Source: Christensenella sp.
GTDB lineage: Bacteria; Bacillota; Clostridia; Christensenellales; CAG-917
Reading direction: 5' to 3'
Assembly: GCA_022009775.1 (NCBI GenBank)
Contig: CP091723.1
Location: forward strand, 620,001 to 684,000
Length of the DNA stretch: 64,000 nt
Below are positions 39,901 through 54,900 of the stretch, one piece after another (positions within the stretch are counted from its first letter, which is position 1; every line of letters begins with the position of its first letter). The notes under the pieces were generated by a model that saw only the letters and a list, made by a program, of their open reading frames with translations, searched no databases and was not told where the DNA came from. Position numbers and translations under genes: made by a program.

Positions 39901-42900
39901 GATAAGGTCTTTTTGTTCGAGACCGCGGATTTGCATGATCTTGCGATACACTGCGTTGACAAGGTCTGCGTTGAGTTGGAGCAACAACTTTTGCGGATTG
40001 ACGGTGATCATGAAGTATGCGTAGTCCTTCATGGTTTTCTCAATCGTGGTGATGTCGTCAGAAGTTGCAGTGCCTGCCTCGCCGTTTGCAGTGTCGTTCA
40101 TGCCGAGATACTTGCCAAGCAAGTTCTTGAGCATACCGCTGAGATTGAGATCTCCAACGGAAATCTTCGCGCTGTCGCCGAGTATGCCGAGATCTGCATA
40201 CAACGTGTCGCCGAGCACGTACACGCCCAAAAGCGTCTTCTTGGATGCGATCACCGTGCTGTCCGTCTTGGAAACGATGTTCTTGACAAGACGCAAGCCG
40301 AGTTCCACATTCCAGTTGGCAAGATCGATGTTTGCAATAAGGTCAAGCGAGAGATAGGACACGTCTTTGTTGCCGAACTCGTTGACGATGTTGAGTTTGA
40401 GCGTAGAGCCGCTTATCGCGCTGTTGGGGCTGATAAGACCTACAATCATGTCAAGCAAGGATGACAAATCGATGACGTTGCCCGTGTTGCCTTTGCTGCC
40501 GCTGCCGTACAAGGAGATGCCGAGGCTAAGCTCGATGCACGCCTTCACGTCTTGGAGCTTGACGTAGTTGTCGTACTTGGCGTTGCCTTCGCTGTCGCGA
40601 ATGATGTTGCCATCGTCGTCTTTGTCAGCCATCTTCTCGTCTTTGTCCACCGAGAAGTCTTTGTTGACTTTCGCGTACAAGCCGCCGAGCGAAATCATGA
40701 TTGCAAAGTCGCCCTGTTTGAGATATGCGCCGTCCGTTGCTTTGACAAATTCGCCCGTTGCGGAATCGTATGCGTATCTGTCGCCTGCCCATGCGGGATA
40801 AGCGTAAGAGATAAGCGCATAGTCGTCCGTGGAAACGAGAACGTAATTGTCGTTGCTGTGTTCGGTTGTAAGCGTATAGTCTTCACCGTTCTTCACGAAT
40901 TCCGCACCGCTCCAGTCGGAAGTCTTTGCGTATTCGCCGTTCGCGCCGTATTTCTCGTTGTATTCGGCAACGGTGAGATAGAACGTCGTGCCAACCTTGA
41001 AACCGAGGTTGATGTCGATGCTCGGCTCATAGCCGAAGAAGTTGACGGTGATACCGCTGGTGTCTTTGGTGTTGGTCGTGCGAAGTTTCGGCAAGAATTG
41101 TCCGATGCCTTGCAAGATTTCGCTGTCGCTGTCTGCGAGCATTGCGATAAGGTCTGCAAGCAACGTTTCGTTGAGACCAACCGTGATGAAGTCGTTTGCA
41201 ACTAGCAATCTGCCAAGCACAACGTTGATCATGCTCCACACGTTTGCGGGGATGATGCCCGTGTTGACTTCTTCGTCATCGTCTGCCGCAACGCCTGCTT
41301 GAGCGGTGGTTGCGTCCGACTTGAACAACACGGACAAGTCGAGACCGTCGATGATGCCGTAGGAGAAGAAGTTGCCCCAGCCCACGATGTTGCCGATTTC
41401 GTGCACGTCGATGTTGAGATAGAGTTTGCCGTTTCTCACTTCAACCCACAAGTAGCCCTTCGGAGCTTTGTCGCCGTGGAAGTTGGTGTTGTAGGTGAGT
41501 TCGAGATAGAGTTTTGCGCCTTCGAGCACTTGCAAGAGTCCGACGCTCTTGTCGCCTGCAAGCATCTTGAAGAGATTTTCGGTCATGAGATAGACCTTCA
41601 AATCAACGCCGAGACCGATTGTGCTTTGGAACTCCTTGTTCTCCTTCAAAGACGTTGCGATGAAGTGCAAGTAGTCGCAAATGGTCGGATCGTTGATGAA
41701 CTTGGTCATCTGATACGTCCAGTTGATGATGTCGTCAAGCGTCATGAGCATATCGAGCTTCGCGCCGATTTCCACACTCTTGAGATCTGCAAGCATGCTT
41801 GTCACGTCAAACTTGCCGCCGCCAAGAATGTCGCCGATGTTGAGCGAGAGTGCCTTGGTGTAGTTGGTGAAGTCGGTGGTGAGCTTGTATGCCTTGACGG
41901 GCGAGTTAGGATAGAAGTATTCCCCCGCTCGTGTAGGTGGCAGTAGTCACGTTGCTTGCGGTGTACGCATAGTACTTGACGCCGTTCTTCGTTCTTTCGG
42001 AACGCGTGTAGAGCGTGCCCACGTACGCTGCGCCCGTGTGATTGTCGATCGCGCCCGCGGTGTACGGAGTGTAACCGTCCGCCTCGAACAAGTCGGTGAA
42101 ACCGTCGTTGTTGGGATCGATAGGCACGTATTGCTTGCCGTTCAAAGTGATTTCTCTTGCAAGCTCGCTTGCGTTTGCTTGCGGATACTCGCCTTTGAGA
42201 GCGTATTGCAAGTTGCCGCTTCCCGTGAAGCCCTTGAGCGCGCCCTTGGACTTGATGACGTAGTTGAGATTGCTGTCAAGCACGTACAAAGTGCCGTTGT
42301 ACGCCTCGAATTGCTTGGTGGCGTCAAGATCTCTGTAATCGCTTGAACGGATGTTGTTGAGTTGTTGCGCAACGGGCATGTACAAGCCGTTCACGTCCGT
42401 GTAGACAATGCTCTGATAGGTGTGGTCGTACGGAGTGCCGAGCGCATAACGTCTTGTCTCGACAATCTCTTCCATGAGCGTGTCGCAACGGCTGAATCTG
42501 TCTTCCGGACCGTTGTAGAGCGAGTATCTTTGACCGGTGTAACCCGTCTCTGCGCTTACGATCACGTCGCCTTCGAGCTTGAACGCGCCGTCTTTCGTTG
42601 CGTAATAATCTTTGCCTGCGGCGTCCTTGAAGAGTGCGACGTAGTCTTTCTCGTCAAAGTTCTTGCCGTAGTAGTTGCCGTATTCGTAGACACCGTTGTT
42701 GCGGTAGAAGTTGGCGTAATAGAAGATGTTGTGTTCGCCTTGTTGACGAGCGAGAATGTCTTCTTGTCTGCCGAATTGAATCTCGGAAGACTTGCCTTCT
42801 TCACCGTTGAGACCTTGGATGTTGAATCCCAGATCCAGCACGGGGACGTCACCCTTTTGGTTGAAGAGCAACACGCCCAGCGTGATGTCGTACGGATTGA

Positions 42901-45900
42901 GGTTTTGTTTGAGATAAACCTTGAGGTTGGGCAGATAGTCCGCTATGCTCGCGTTGTCGGGCATCAATTCTTGGATGATAACTTTCAAGAAGCCCGAAGT
43001 GACGTTGAGAGCGATAGAGTTGGTGAACACGTTGATGAACAAGCTCAACGCGTCGGGATCTTGAGCGTCCTTGTTCTTGCCAAACGTATCCGCCGCCGTC
43101 ATTGCGTCTGCGTTGTCTTTATTGCCGTTTGCCACAAGACCGCCGATGAGACCGCCTATCACTTCTTCGATGGTGTACGCACTCATATCGACGTAGAGTT
43201 TCGCCTCTTTGCCGAGCAAGGATTCCACGTCAAGATACAAGCCTGCTTTGCCCGTCTCTTTGTCGTTGTCGTAATAGATGCCGAGAAGGTGCGGTTTGCT
43301 GCCGTCAAGAAGCTTGCCGGTGTAGTTGTTCTTGTCACGATCTTCTCTTGTGACGTAGCCGCCGCCTTCGAGTTTGTCGTTTTGCTCGCCCCAAACGTCG
43401 ATTGCAACGTCAAGGTCACGCACGTCGATTGCAAACTTCGGCAAGATGTAGAGTTTGAAGCCGAGGTTGAGTCTGAGCGTGAAGTAGATGTTGAGCGTTG
43501 CGTCTTCCGTGACTTGGAACTTGCCCTTCATGCCGCCGAGCAATCCGCCGAGCACTTCGCCGAGAGCCTCGTTGACGCCGTCATATTGTTCGCCAAGCAC
43601 GCTGTTTGCCCACACGTACAAGCCGCCGTTTGCCTTCAACGTGGCAATTTCTGCCGCATCGGTCACTTGCACGTAGTCGCCGTGATACTTCTTGTAAGAG
43701 ATGTTTGCAAGCACGGAGTCTGTCAAGTGTGCAGTCGGATGCAAGGAATTGTAGATTTGCTCGTAGTCATTGTACGCGAAGTAAATCTTGCCTGCGTTGA
43801 CAAACAAGTTGCCGCGCAGCGAGAGCGACACGTAATACATATCGTTCGTGTCCACGTACTCTTTGAACGCATAGTCCTTGTATTCGGGCTTGTTGAAGTC
43901 GGGTTGCAAAACGGAGCTTTCTTGTTGCACCTTGATCCAGTAGTTTTCGGGATCGTTGTACTTGGCAATTTGCGCGTCGGCTTCTTCTTCGCTCATACCG
44001 CCCGCAATGAGTGCGGCGCGTTGAGATGCGAGCCATTCGTCCGTGATAAGCACTTTCTTTTGAGTGTTGTACACTTCTTTCTTGTACACGTACACTCTTT
44101 GGATGCTTTCGTAAGACGTGCCGGTGTAAACAAAGTATTCTTCGCCCTTGATCATTCCGCGGATGTAGTCCGGGAAGGTCTTGCCGTCCTTGGTTGCAAG
44201 CTCGAACTTGCCGTTGTTCTTCACAAACAAGGAGCTGTCGTCAATGACGTAATATCTGTTCTTATATTCGTAATATCTCGGATTTGCAAGGTATTTGTCC
44301 GCATCGAAAGTCGTGCCGTAGTCAAACGCCCAGTTGTCGATACCGTCGCTTTCCTTGTCCACGCTGGTGTAAATGGTTTCGTCCGTATCAACGTAACGCG
44401 CGCCTTGGGCAATGCTCACGATGTCAAAGTTGCCTGCTTCCGAGCCTTTTGCGTATTGGAACTTGGTCACGCCCACCTTGGGTGCAAGGATATTGAGCGA
44501 GATCTCGTAATTCCACAGATAGAGATTGAGCGAGATGAACGAATTGCGCAACGCAAGCGGATTGACTGCATACAAATCGTCGCTGATTGCGGTGTACGTA
44601 CCCGTCACTTCGTCGGTGAGAGTGTACAATCTCGGCGTGTTGATGCCGAATTTCTTCAATCCGTCGTATTTCTGACAGTTGTTGATTTGAGTTTGGCTCG
44701 CTTGAGAGTACAACACGTAGTTTTCAGTCAATGAACCGTCTGCAACGTCAAGCAAGCGGATGTATACGTCAATCTTGTTGATGTCGTAATATGCCGCAGT
44801 GCCTGCAACGACCTTTGCGTCATACGCCGCGCGTTGAGACGCCGACATATCCGACTTTTGCACGTATGCGCCGTCCGTATCTCTGAAATAGATGCCCTTG
44901 CTTGCCGCATCCGCCGTGCCCTTGTACTCGTCGATGTCGTACAAAACTTTGGATCTTGACAACATATCGTTGAGATCCTTGCGCATCGCCTTGTATTCTG
45001 CGGTGTTCAAGAAGTCGGGGTTGGTGGTTTGTTGTCTTTCAACAGCCGCCTCGAACTCTTTGACCACAACACCGAGTTTTTCATACGAATATCTCGTGTT
45101 GTCGGTGTAGAGCATAAGGTTGGGCATGTTTTCAAACTCCGCCTTGTCGAACTGAATTGCGTTCTCGCCCATCACGAGAGTGAGAATTTGGTTGATGTAA
45201 TCTGGCGTAACAAGAGCCTTGACGTATCTGGACGTGATTTGCACGCCGTACAAGAAGGTTCTGATATATCCGAGAATGGTGTCGTCCTTGATGAGCGGGA
45301 ACTCGATCTTGGTGTCTTCCTTCTTGTCGCCGTTTTCGCCGCCGTTTTCATCGTCGGCAACGGTCAACGCCTCGGTTTCGCCGGTGGACTTGCCCACCAA
45401 ACTCATCACGAGTTTGCGCACTTCGTTTGCGTCCACTCTGACGCTGGGGATATTGAAGTAGCTAAGGTCAATAAACAGGCCGCCGTTTGCGCGCTTGTAG
45501 TTGCCCTTTTCGTTCTTGTAGCAATAGCTTGAATCGTAAGAATATCTCTTGCCCGGAGTATTCGCTTGCGCCGATAAACTTGTATTCGCCCTTAGTCTCG
45601 TCAAAGTAGTAGCTGCCGCTCGGAGTCTCGAAGTAGTGATCGTATCTTTGGCTGGGATCGATATACTCTTCACCGTACACGTCGTTTCTTTCCGCGTCGG
45701 TGAGCAGCTCAAACGTACCGCCGACCATGTACAAGCCGAGCATGGTGTGGAAGTCGGTGTCGTTGCCACCCTTGGTTTGAAGCGCGATTTTGAGATTGAC
45801 AAAGCTTGCCACGTCTGCGATGAGAGCGGTAAGTTCGGTTTGCGTGATCTTTTTTGAGCACGTCTTTCAAGAGCTTGATGACCGTGAAGAAGTCCATATC

Positions 45901-48900
45901 GCCTTCAAACACGTCGGTGTCGCCGTCCGTGTATTTGAGAAGCGTCGTGCGCATGTAGTTGAGAAGCGCAGCGATTTGGATGTCGCCTTCGAGCACGAGT
46001 TGAAGTTGTCTGTTGACGTCACCGCCGTCGTCCGCGACGGATTGGATGACGAGAAGTTGATCTTGCGTGAGTCCCGGTATGAACTTTTGAAGGACTGCGC
46101 TAAGGTCGATGTCGTTGTCTTTGCCCGTCTTGAAGGACGTTGTGATGTCAATCGTTTCGTTGATGGTGAAACGATCCACGTCGTCGAAGTTGGTGTATTC
46201 TGCAAGGTCTTCGCCGCTAAGGACGTAGGTGCGAGAGTTGGTGAAAGCAACGTCGAGATGCTTGATTTGCAAAGCGAGAGACAGCGTCATGTCGTACTTC
46301 GTGCCGTCGCCCACGTAGGACAAGTTGGCTGCCGCGCCCTTTTCGTACTTGTAAAGGACGTCGCCCGCTTCCACCTTGAAGAGTTTTGTGCCGAGCACTT
46401 CGGAGCCGTCGCCCTTGCCGTTGTCAAGCACTTCTCTCATCACAAATCTGCCGCCTTCGCGTGCAACTCTATATCTGACGTAAAGTTTGTCCGCCGCAAC
46501 GTTTTCGCCCGGAGCGATCGCGCGGAAGTATTGCTTGTTGTCCGATTGCACGAAGTAGCCCGTTTGTGCGGAAGTGGTGAAATCGATTGCCACAGCCTCG
46601 CCTTGTTTTCTGAAGACGTAGTACTTCTCGCTGCCGTTTGTGATGTTTTCGATTGCAATCTTCTCTTCGTCACTGTCGCCTGCCGTGGTGACCGTTGCAA
46701 ACGAGTTGAAACGCTCGCCCACAAGTCCCAAGGACGCGCCAAGCGCAAGGTTGATAGAATCCGATGTGTCAAGGTCTATCTTGAGATTGCCAGTAACTTC
46801 TTCATAGAACAAATCTTTGAGCTTGAATCCCAACAAATCTTCGGGGATGTATTCAAGGACGGTTCTGAACAAGATGTTGCCAAGAGCAAGCGTGAGCTTA
46901 TCTTTGTTGATGAGCAACGCAAGCGCAAGGTCTTTGTTGGTGAAATCGACTTCGCCGGAAGTGGTGCTGTCTTCTGCCACAAACGCTTCGTTGGTTGAAC
47001 CCGATTGCGTGTGCGGTTTGTAGACAAACATCTCTTCGGTGTCGAAATCAATGATGTAGTCTTTGAGAATTTCCGCGATGTTCAATCCGCCGATTGCCAC
47101 CTTTTGGATGTTGAAGGTGTCTTCGAGATTGAGATACACGGTGTTGTTGATGTAGTAGATGCCTGCCCACAAGCTCTCATAGCCCGTCTCGGTGATGTTG
47201 ATCAGTTCGAGTTTGAGTTCGGACTTGGTGAGATCGTAGATGTCGAGCATAAGCGACACGTCAAGTCTGAAGTGCGCAGAAGAATAGCCCTTCGTGGTGG
47301 AAGGCATTTCAACGACGATGCCCGTAAGGTTGCCGACTATCGCACTGATGATTTTTCCGAAATCGAGAGTGCCTTCGGTGATGCCGAATTCAAGCTCGAC
47401 GGAGAATCCGAGCGTGATTATCGTGTCGTAGAACGGGTTGGTGGGAACGTCTGCAAATTTCTCTTTTTCCGTGTCGGAGAGTTTGCTTTCGTAAACGTAT
47501 TCTTCTTTGAGACCGTCCGTGCCGACTTCAACGCGAGAGTGCGCTTTGCCGTCTCTGATGTAGTCGGGCAGCAATTCGTTACCTGCGCCGAAGTCAATGT
47601 TGAGACCGCCCACTTTGAGACCGGCGTTGACGCAGCCGACCGCTATATTGAGACCAAGATAGTATTCACCGATTCCGTTGTATGCGTCAACCGTGCGGTA
47701 GTATTCGCCGTTGACGTCTTTGACGTAACCGTATTCATGCTCGTAGACGTTGAGTACGTCATATTCAGAGCCGTTGTATTGCAAGACGGTGTCGCCCTTG
47801 ATAAATGTGTTGGTTTCAACAAGTTTGCCGTCGACTTTGCGATACATCTTGTAGCTGCGCAAGTTGAAATATTGATCCACGCCGACGTTGACCAGTCCGT
47901 AATAATCGGCAGTTGCATGCACGTATTTGCCTTCGACTTCTTTGTCGCAAAGTACGTATGCCGCGCCTTTCTTGATGTAGGTTGCGCCGTCAACGTATGC
48001 GTTGGTTGCAACGTATTCGCCTTCTGCGTCTTTGGTGTACATCAAAGTTTCGCTTTCGAGATAGTATTCACCGCCCGAAAGCACGTATTTTGCAAGCGGA
48101 AGTATCTTGTAGGTGTCAACGTTGGACTCGTATCTGTATCTGTCCGCTTGATACGCCGCATATTCGGGATTGGTGGAATCGGTAAACTTGCTGTATTCTT
48201 CGGGGTTGCTTGCTTGCAAGTCGCTTATCTTCTTGTAAACGGTTTGACCGAGATCCACGCCCAAAGAAATGTTGAACTCGTCAAACACGTCTTCTATAGA
48301 GCCGAGATCGGGCATGAACGTGGAGATCACAAACGCAAGCAGCGCGCGAGTGAGTTGGATTTGGAATTGAGCATCGCTGTAGGCAAGAGTGATAAGAGCG
48401 TCTCTCGTTGCAGCCGTAATGTTGCCTTGCAATGCGTCGGCGTCACTTACCGTTTGAGCGTCGCCTTGTTGATCTTTGGGCTTGTCGTCTTTCTTGCCGA
48501 ACTTGTCTGCGACTTTCTTTGCAAAATCAACAAAGTTGTCGATCTTGGAGTAGTTTTCGGCAGTGGTGACAATCTCGGTGAGATCGATATAAAGCGTGCC
48601 GTTGTTGAGATACAAGCCGCCCAACACTTTCTCTTCGCCGTTGGTATACTTGGCAAAATAGCCGTTTTCGTCAACTTCAAGGAACTCTATTGCAAGCTCG
48701 ACCTTGTTGAGATCGCTGTTTGCGATGAATTTGTCAAACTTCTCGCCCGAGAGCAAGCCTTTAAGGTCGAGAGCCGCCAAATCGACGTTTGCCGACACTC
48801 TCAAACCGATGCCTGCGTGGAATGCGGACAAAGTTTGCAAATTGATGATCATATCGCCAAACAGGTTGCTGATAAGACCGCCCGCGTTGGCAGATTGCGC

Positions 48901-51900
48901 GCTGTCGGAGTTGAAGTAGATAAGACCGCTCACGCTCAAAGCGATGTTTTGATCTTGATATTGCGGCACGCCGAATTTGCTGTAAAGCGCGAGATTTGCA
49001 ATTTCTTCGTTTTCTTCGGTCACAACGCCGTCAACGACTTTCTTGATCGCTCTTTCTTCTCTTCTATAATAGGTCGTGCTCGCGCCCGTGTACGCGTCTT
49101 TACGCACGAACACGTCTTTTTCTTCGTCAAACACGAAGTCGCCTGCGGTGTCTTGCGTGTAGACAAGTTCGTAGCCCACGCCTGCAACGACAGTTGCATA
49201 ACCGCGAGAGTACAACGTCACGCCTTCCGTCTTTTCGCCTTCGTTGAGCAAACGATACATACCCGTCTTCTTGACGTATTGTCCTGCGGGATCTTCATGG
49301 AAGGTGTAATACACGGTGCCGTCAACAGGTTCTTCTGCCTTTTGGAAACTGTCTTTGTAGAATCCGTTGACAAGCGCGAGAATGTTGGTGAGATAGTCGT
49401 CAAGCGCGATAAATTCAAGTCTTTCGTCAACGTCGAGCAACGTTTCGTACGTATCGACGGATTCGAGATCTATCTTCGCGTCAACGCCCAGATCGAGCGA
49501 CCAAGTGTATTGCTTGGTGTTGCCCGCGTTGTCCTTGATGGGATCTTGCTTGTTGACAAGCGCGATCATAAGACCGAGCGTGAGCATCTCGTCATAGCCG
49601 TAGGATGCGAATTTGTCGCTTGACGGGCGCAGGAAGATGCCGCTTTGAGTCTCGTCGACAACGGTGTTTGCCGATTCGAACTTCGTCTTGAAGAGCATCG
49701 AGAGCAAATCGTTGACGAAGTTGGAGCGCACAAACACGCCGAGATTGTCGATTCTGTTATATTCGGGGTTGACTTCCCACGGTTTTGCGGCAAGAACTAT
49801 ATTCTTGACAATCAGGTTGAGAATCTTGACGATGTCGAGTTTGTTTTCCGTTCCGCCTTGAGATCCGCCTTCGGTGCCGTTGCCCGATTGATCGTCGGCG
49901 GTCATTGCGTCGTTGTCGGCGGAGATTGCAACGCCGAGTTTCTTGACAAGGTCAAGCAAATCGATTTGAACGCGCGGACCGCCAAGACCTTTAAGGTCAA
50001 CGTACACAATGCCGTCCACGAGATAGATGTTGATCTTGACTTTGCTGTTTGCGCCGTCTTCATAGGTGAAGTCAACGCCGATTTTTGCTTCGAGACCTTT
50101 GAGAATGGTCTTGACGTCAAGGTTGAGATTTTTGAAATCGATGTTGGACAAATCGCTCAAACCGATTGCGTCAAGGTCGAGTTTTGCACTGATATCGAGC
50201 TTGAATCCGTCGTCGATCACGTCGGACAACACAAGGCTGAGTCCGAGTCGAGTGAGCAAATCACCGACGCTGAACGCATTGTCGATCTTGCCAAAGCTGA
50301 TGTTGCCGCCTTCCGTGCTGATGCGAATTTGCGGGAGCATGGTGGCAAGGATGCTTTGCAACTGATCCATATTGAGCAACACTTCGAGCAATTGGTTGAA
50401 CGTGAAACCGTCGCGGACGTAGTGTCCGTTTGCGTCTTGCACGAAACGATTGTCGTGTGCGTTCTTGGAATATCTGTCCTTGGGTGAGTAAGAACTGAGA
50501 ATTCTCTCGTTGTCGATATAAGTGTAAGTCGCGCTGCCGTAGTAATCGAAGATCATCGCAACGTCAACGGACACGATGTGAGCGTTGGTGAGAGCCTCGT
50601 AGTGATCAACAGGCATATACGTGCCGGCGTCGTCCTTGACGTAGACCACTTTGCCGTCCACAATTTCTTTCTTATATCTATCACCTATATAAGAACTATC
50701 TGTAATTTCCTTATAATCCTTCTTTGCGATCTCGCTTGCGACCTTTTCTTCAACCGAAGTGTACGCCACGCTGCTCTTACCCGTGGACAAGTCGATCGCC
50801 TTGACGCTGACGCCCAGACCTATAAGGTTGCTGTCCACGTTCACGTCAATGGAAAGTGAAGGTTTGACTTGCAAATCAACGTCCACCGACAGATCGAGAT
50901 CGAACGCTTCGAGCATTTTTGCGATGTCCACGTCACCGGCAGAACCGTTGGAAGTGAGAGCCGCGATGAGACCGACAAGGACGTTTTGCATGACAAGCAC
51001 GCCGATCTTGCCGTCTGCGATGGAAAGGATGACTTGCATCTTTTCATCCGCGCTCATATCCGCCGCGTCCCCTGCCGTTTGAGCGTCGCCGGTGCTTGAA
51101 ACCAAACCGTTCAAGTTGCCGAGAAGTTTTGCGATTTTATTGCAGACAAGCTCGCTGACGTTGGTGTTTTCAAGATAGAACGCCTTGCGACCGAGCGCGC
51201 CGAGATCCACGTACACTTTTTGTCCGCTCACGTAGATTGCAATGATGTTGGTGTCTTCAACGACGTTTTTGATTTCAACCACGATCTTGGTTGAGTTGGG
51301 ATCGTTGAGAGCGAGATTTGCGCCGAGATTGAGACCGAGTTTGTAGGTGATGTCTTTGTCAAACGTCAAGCCGAGCTTGAGTCCCAAGTCTTTGACGAGC
51401 AAATCGAGATATTTTTCAAGACGCACTTCTTCTTTTTGTCCTTTGATGTCAAGGTTGAGTCTCAAATCGAGATTGAGAGAGAGTGTGTCGAGATTTTCCG
51501 CAGTCGTGTAGATACTCTGATCGAAGTCGCTCGGCAAAACGCCTTCGTTTGCGCCGAGATCGAGCTTGATACTGCTGATTTCAAGTCCGATATAAGCCGG
51601 ATCGATCTTGAGTTTGAGTGCGAGATTATACTTCCATGCGAACGAAAGATAACTTTCGTCCGAATTGAGCTTGATGAAATCTTCCGCATTGACTTGTTTG
51701 CCGGCAAGCATGCTCACGAGCGTTGCGATGAGAGCCTCTGCAAAGTTGACTTTTACGCCGCTTTGATCAACGCCGATGTGGGAGATAAGACCGCCCAAAA
51801 CCGAGCTGACGGTGTTCAAAAGCGAGCCGCTCTCGCCTTTGTTGTCACCATCGCCGCTTGTCACGGCAGTGGACTCCGTTCCGCCGTTGCCCTTGTTCAT

Positions 51901-54900
51901 AAGTCCGCCGAGCAAATCCGCAAGAGAGATGTTGGCAAGCGCAACGTGGAAGTCGTCTCTAAGGTCGACAAACAAAGTGCTTACGCCCTTGCCTGCGCCG
52001 TTGACGCCCGTGTACACCAAACGCAACGCAACAAGAACGTGTTTCACCTTTTCGGCTTGGCTCATTGCGTCGATTTCATTGATGTTTTTGTTGTAGATTT
52101 CGATTGCGATGTCGCTGTGCGAGAGAATGTACGGTAAGTCGAGCAAACTTGCGGTCGTGAACAGTTGCACGCCTGCGAAGTTTGCCGCGTTCTCGTCGGA
52201 GACCGTCACTTTGACGTATCTGCCGTCCATTTCCACGTATGCGTCGCCACGGAAGTTCTCTGCCGTGACCTTGGTCAATGCGATGCCTTCCGCTATATAT
52301 TGTTTAAGGTATACGTCTCCTTCAAAGTTTGCTCTTTCTTCTAAGGTGAGCAAGGTGTATTTCGTGCCGACGAGTTTGTACACTTCAACATAGTTTGCCA
52401 AAGTCGCAAGGTCGGTTGAAGCAAACTTTTTGAACACCACGTTTTGCATGAAGTCGATAGGCACTTCGGGATTGAGTCTTGCGTTGAGCGCAATACGGAA
52501 TCCTATATTCGCGCCGGCCTCTACGGGTGTGCTGAATTGAAGAAGAAGTTGTCTTATAAACGAATTGAGTTCGGGCTTGGAATCGTCAAGGAAACTTGCG
52601 ATCCATTCTCCAACCGTCCAGTTGTGGTTGCCCGCTTCCGCGCCAACGAAGAAAGTACCCTTGATCTCTGCAAAGATGCTGGGAATGGTGATGTCGCCGT
52701 ACTCGTTGAAGAGAGTCGCGTCTTCGTACACGTCGTCTGTCGAACCGTTGAGATATTCGCCGAGTTCCTTGCCGTTGTCAAGATTGCCTTCGTCTCTTCT
52801 GAGCGTTATCGTGCCGATTTGACCGCCGATAGAAAGATCGATGTCTTTTGCGTAAATTTCCGCAGAACCGACCGTCACGCCCGCACTGTTATTGACGTCG
52901 CCGTGAATACGGATGGGTTTGCCGTCGTGATTTGCCGCAAGATTTGCCCATGCGATTTCAACCCATGCGGTGATGTCCGCAACGTCCACGCCGAGAAGTT
53001 GATACACGATTTGCGCAATGCCGTTTGCGATTTCAATCTTGAAAGCGTCCGAAGAGAGTGCCGCAATGAGAGTGAGAGCAAGTGCATTCTTGCCGTCCGT
53101 CGTCGCGTCGTCTGCCGTCAAAGCGTCTCTCGTGCCGTTTATGTCGATCGTGGTGTCTTTTGCAAGCAAGGACAAGATGAGTTCGTAAAGATCGATGTCC
53201 GCCTTGACTTTACCGAGACCGAAGTTGCTTGCGTCGATATATAGCGCACCGCCCGCGTAGTAAACACCGAGAAGAATAGAGCGTTCGTTGTCGAATTTCT
53301 TGCCCGTAAGCTCGATCATCAACTCACTGACGTTGTCTTTGGTGTTGACGCTTGCTCCGCCGAGCAAATAGTCCACGATAGGCGCAAGGTCGAGTTGTCC
53401 TGCAAGGCGCAACTCGTAGTTTAAGTTCATTTTAGTGTCGAAAGACATCGTGGTCTTCTTCACGTTTTTCTTCTTTGTACGTCTTGGTTGCGGAGTCGAA
53501 GTAGAACAGTTTGCCCGCATAGCCCATCGGCACGGCGCGATCTTTGATCGCGACGTAGGTTGCCGTGGTCTCGTCGTACCAGTGCGTGCCTTTGCCGAAC
53601 ACGAATTCGGTTGCGCCTTCGTCTGCCGCAAAGTCGATGCCGAGCGTCAAGTCGAGACCAAGGAAGGGATATTCGAGAATTTCGACGAATTGATCGGAAG
53701 ATTCGCCCGCTTCGTCGAGATATTTGATGCACTCGTCTTTAAGTCCCGCACTGAGACCGTTGAGCGCAATGTCGAGATTGACGTTGTTGCCAAGCGCGAC
53801 GAAAACGCCGAGTTGAAGTTGCGTGAGATCGAGACCGTTGTTGAGAGCAATGCGGATACCGCCGTCGAAATCGGTGTTTTCAAATTCGATCGTAACGCCT
53901 TCGATGTTGAGCATTTTGAGCACTTGATCGAAAAGTCCCGAAACAAGCGTCACTTCGATTGCGTGGTTGCCCACTTTGATGCCGTCTATGAGTCCTGCCA
54001 CGAAAGCAAGGAGTTGCGTGGTGTCCATGCCCTTGTTTTCGCCGTCTTCTGCCGTGAGAGCGGAAGTGGTGCTACCGCCGCCCGAAACGTCGACGCCGAG
54101 CATTGTGAGAAGTTCGCTCAGGTTAACTTTGATTTTGTCAACGCTAAGGCAAAGCACGTCGATGTCCGCATAGAGCCAGCCATCCTGCAAATAGAGCGCA
54201 ACTACCTTTTCGCCGTTTGACTTCTTAGTGACGGTTATCATTGCCGTGGAATTGAGCAACGCCGCCACGTTGAGACCGCCCGAAACGTCAAGGTCTGCGT
54301 TTACGTTGAGATTGAGACCGCCGTCGATGTTTCCGAGTTCGAGCAACATTTCGATAAGCACGCCTTTGAACGCGTCACCGAGTTGTTGGTCGGGAAGGTC
54401 GACTTTGATTTGAGCAAGCGCGCCTTTCAAAGTCTCTATATCGATTGAAAGTCCCGTCGAAAGGTTGACGTGGAGCAAATCGGTGTTGAGCGCACCGTTT
54501 TTGAGAATGGGCAAATATGCGCTCGGATTTTGCGCAAGTTCTGCGTCAAGATCCGCAAACGCCTTGTTGAAACTCGCTTCGTCCGCAATATTGCCGAAAA
54601 GCAGGCTGATACCCAAGCCCGCCTTGAGAAGCGGATATGCTCCGTCCACGCCGAGATCCGCCGAAATGTCGATGGTCTTGGTGTCGAAAGTGCCGTTGTT
54701 CTTGTAAACGATGCCTGCCGAAGTCACGGGGATCTTTGCGCCTGCATTGTCTCCCGTGAACACCAGCGAGAATATACTGTTAAGAATGGTTTGAGTGATG
54801 TCGACTTTGATTTGTTGAATGTTGAAAATATTGCCGTCCATCTTGATGTCGATTTGATCGAGAATGGCGGAGATAAGTCCCATCACGTCGGTGGTGTCGC

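Noticed and set aside
33309..49623. Long plus-strand open frames (737 aa at 33309-35522, 790 aa at 42362-44734, 872 aa at 47005-49623) opposite the giant gene
   Set aside because: They have no RBS, domains or signal peptides, and their composition mirrors the antisense of the repeat-rich giant protein. They exist because the coding strand rarely uses codons whose complements are stops.
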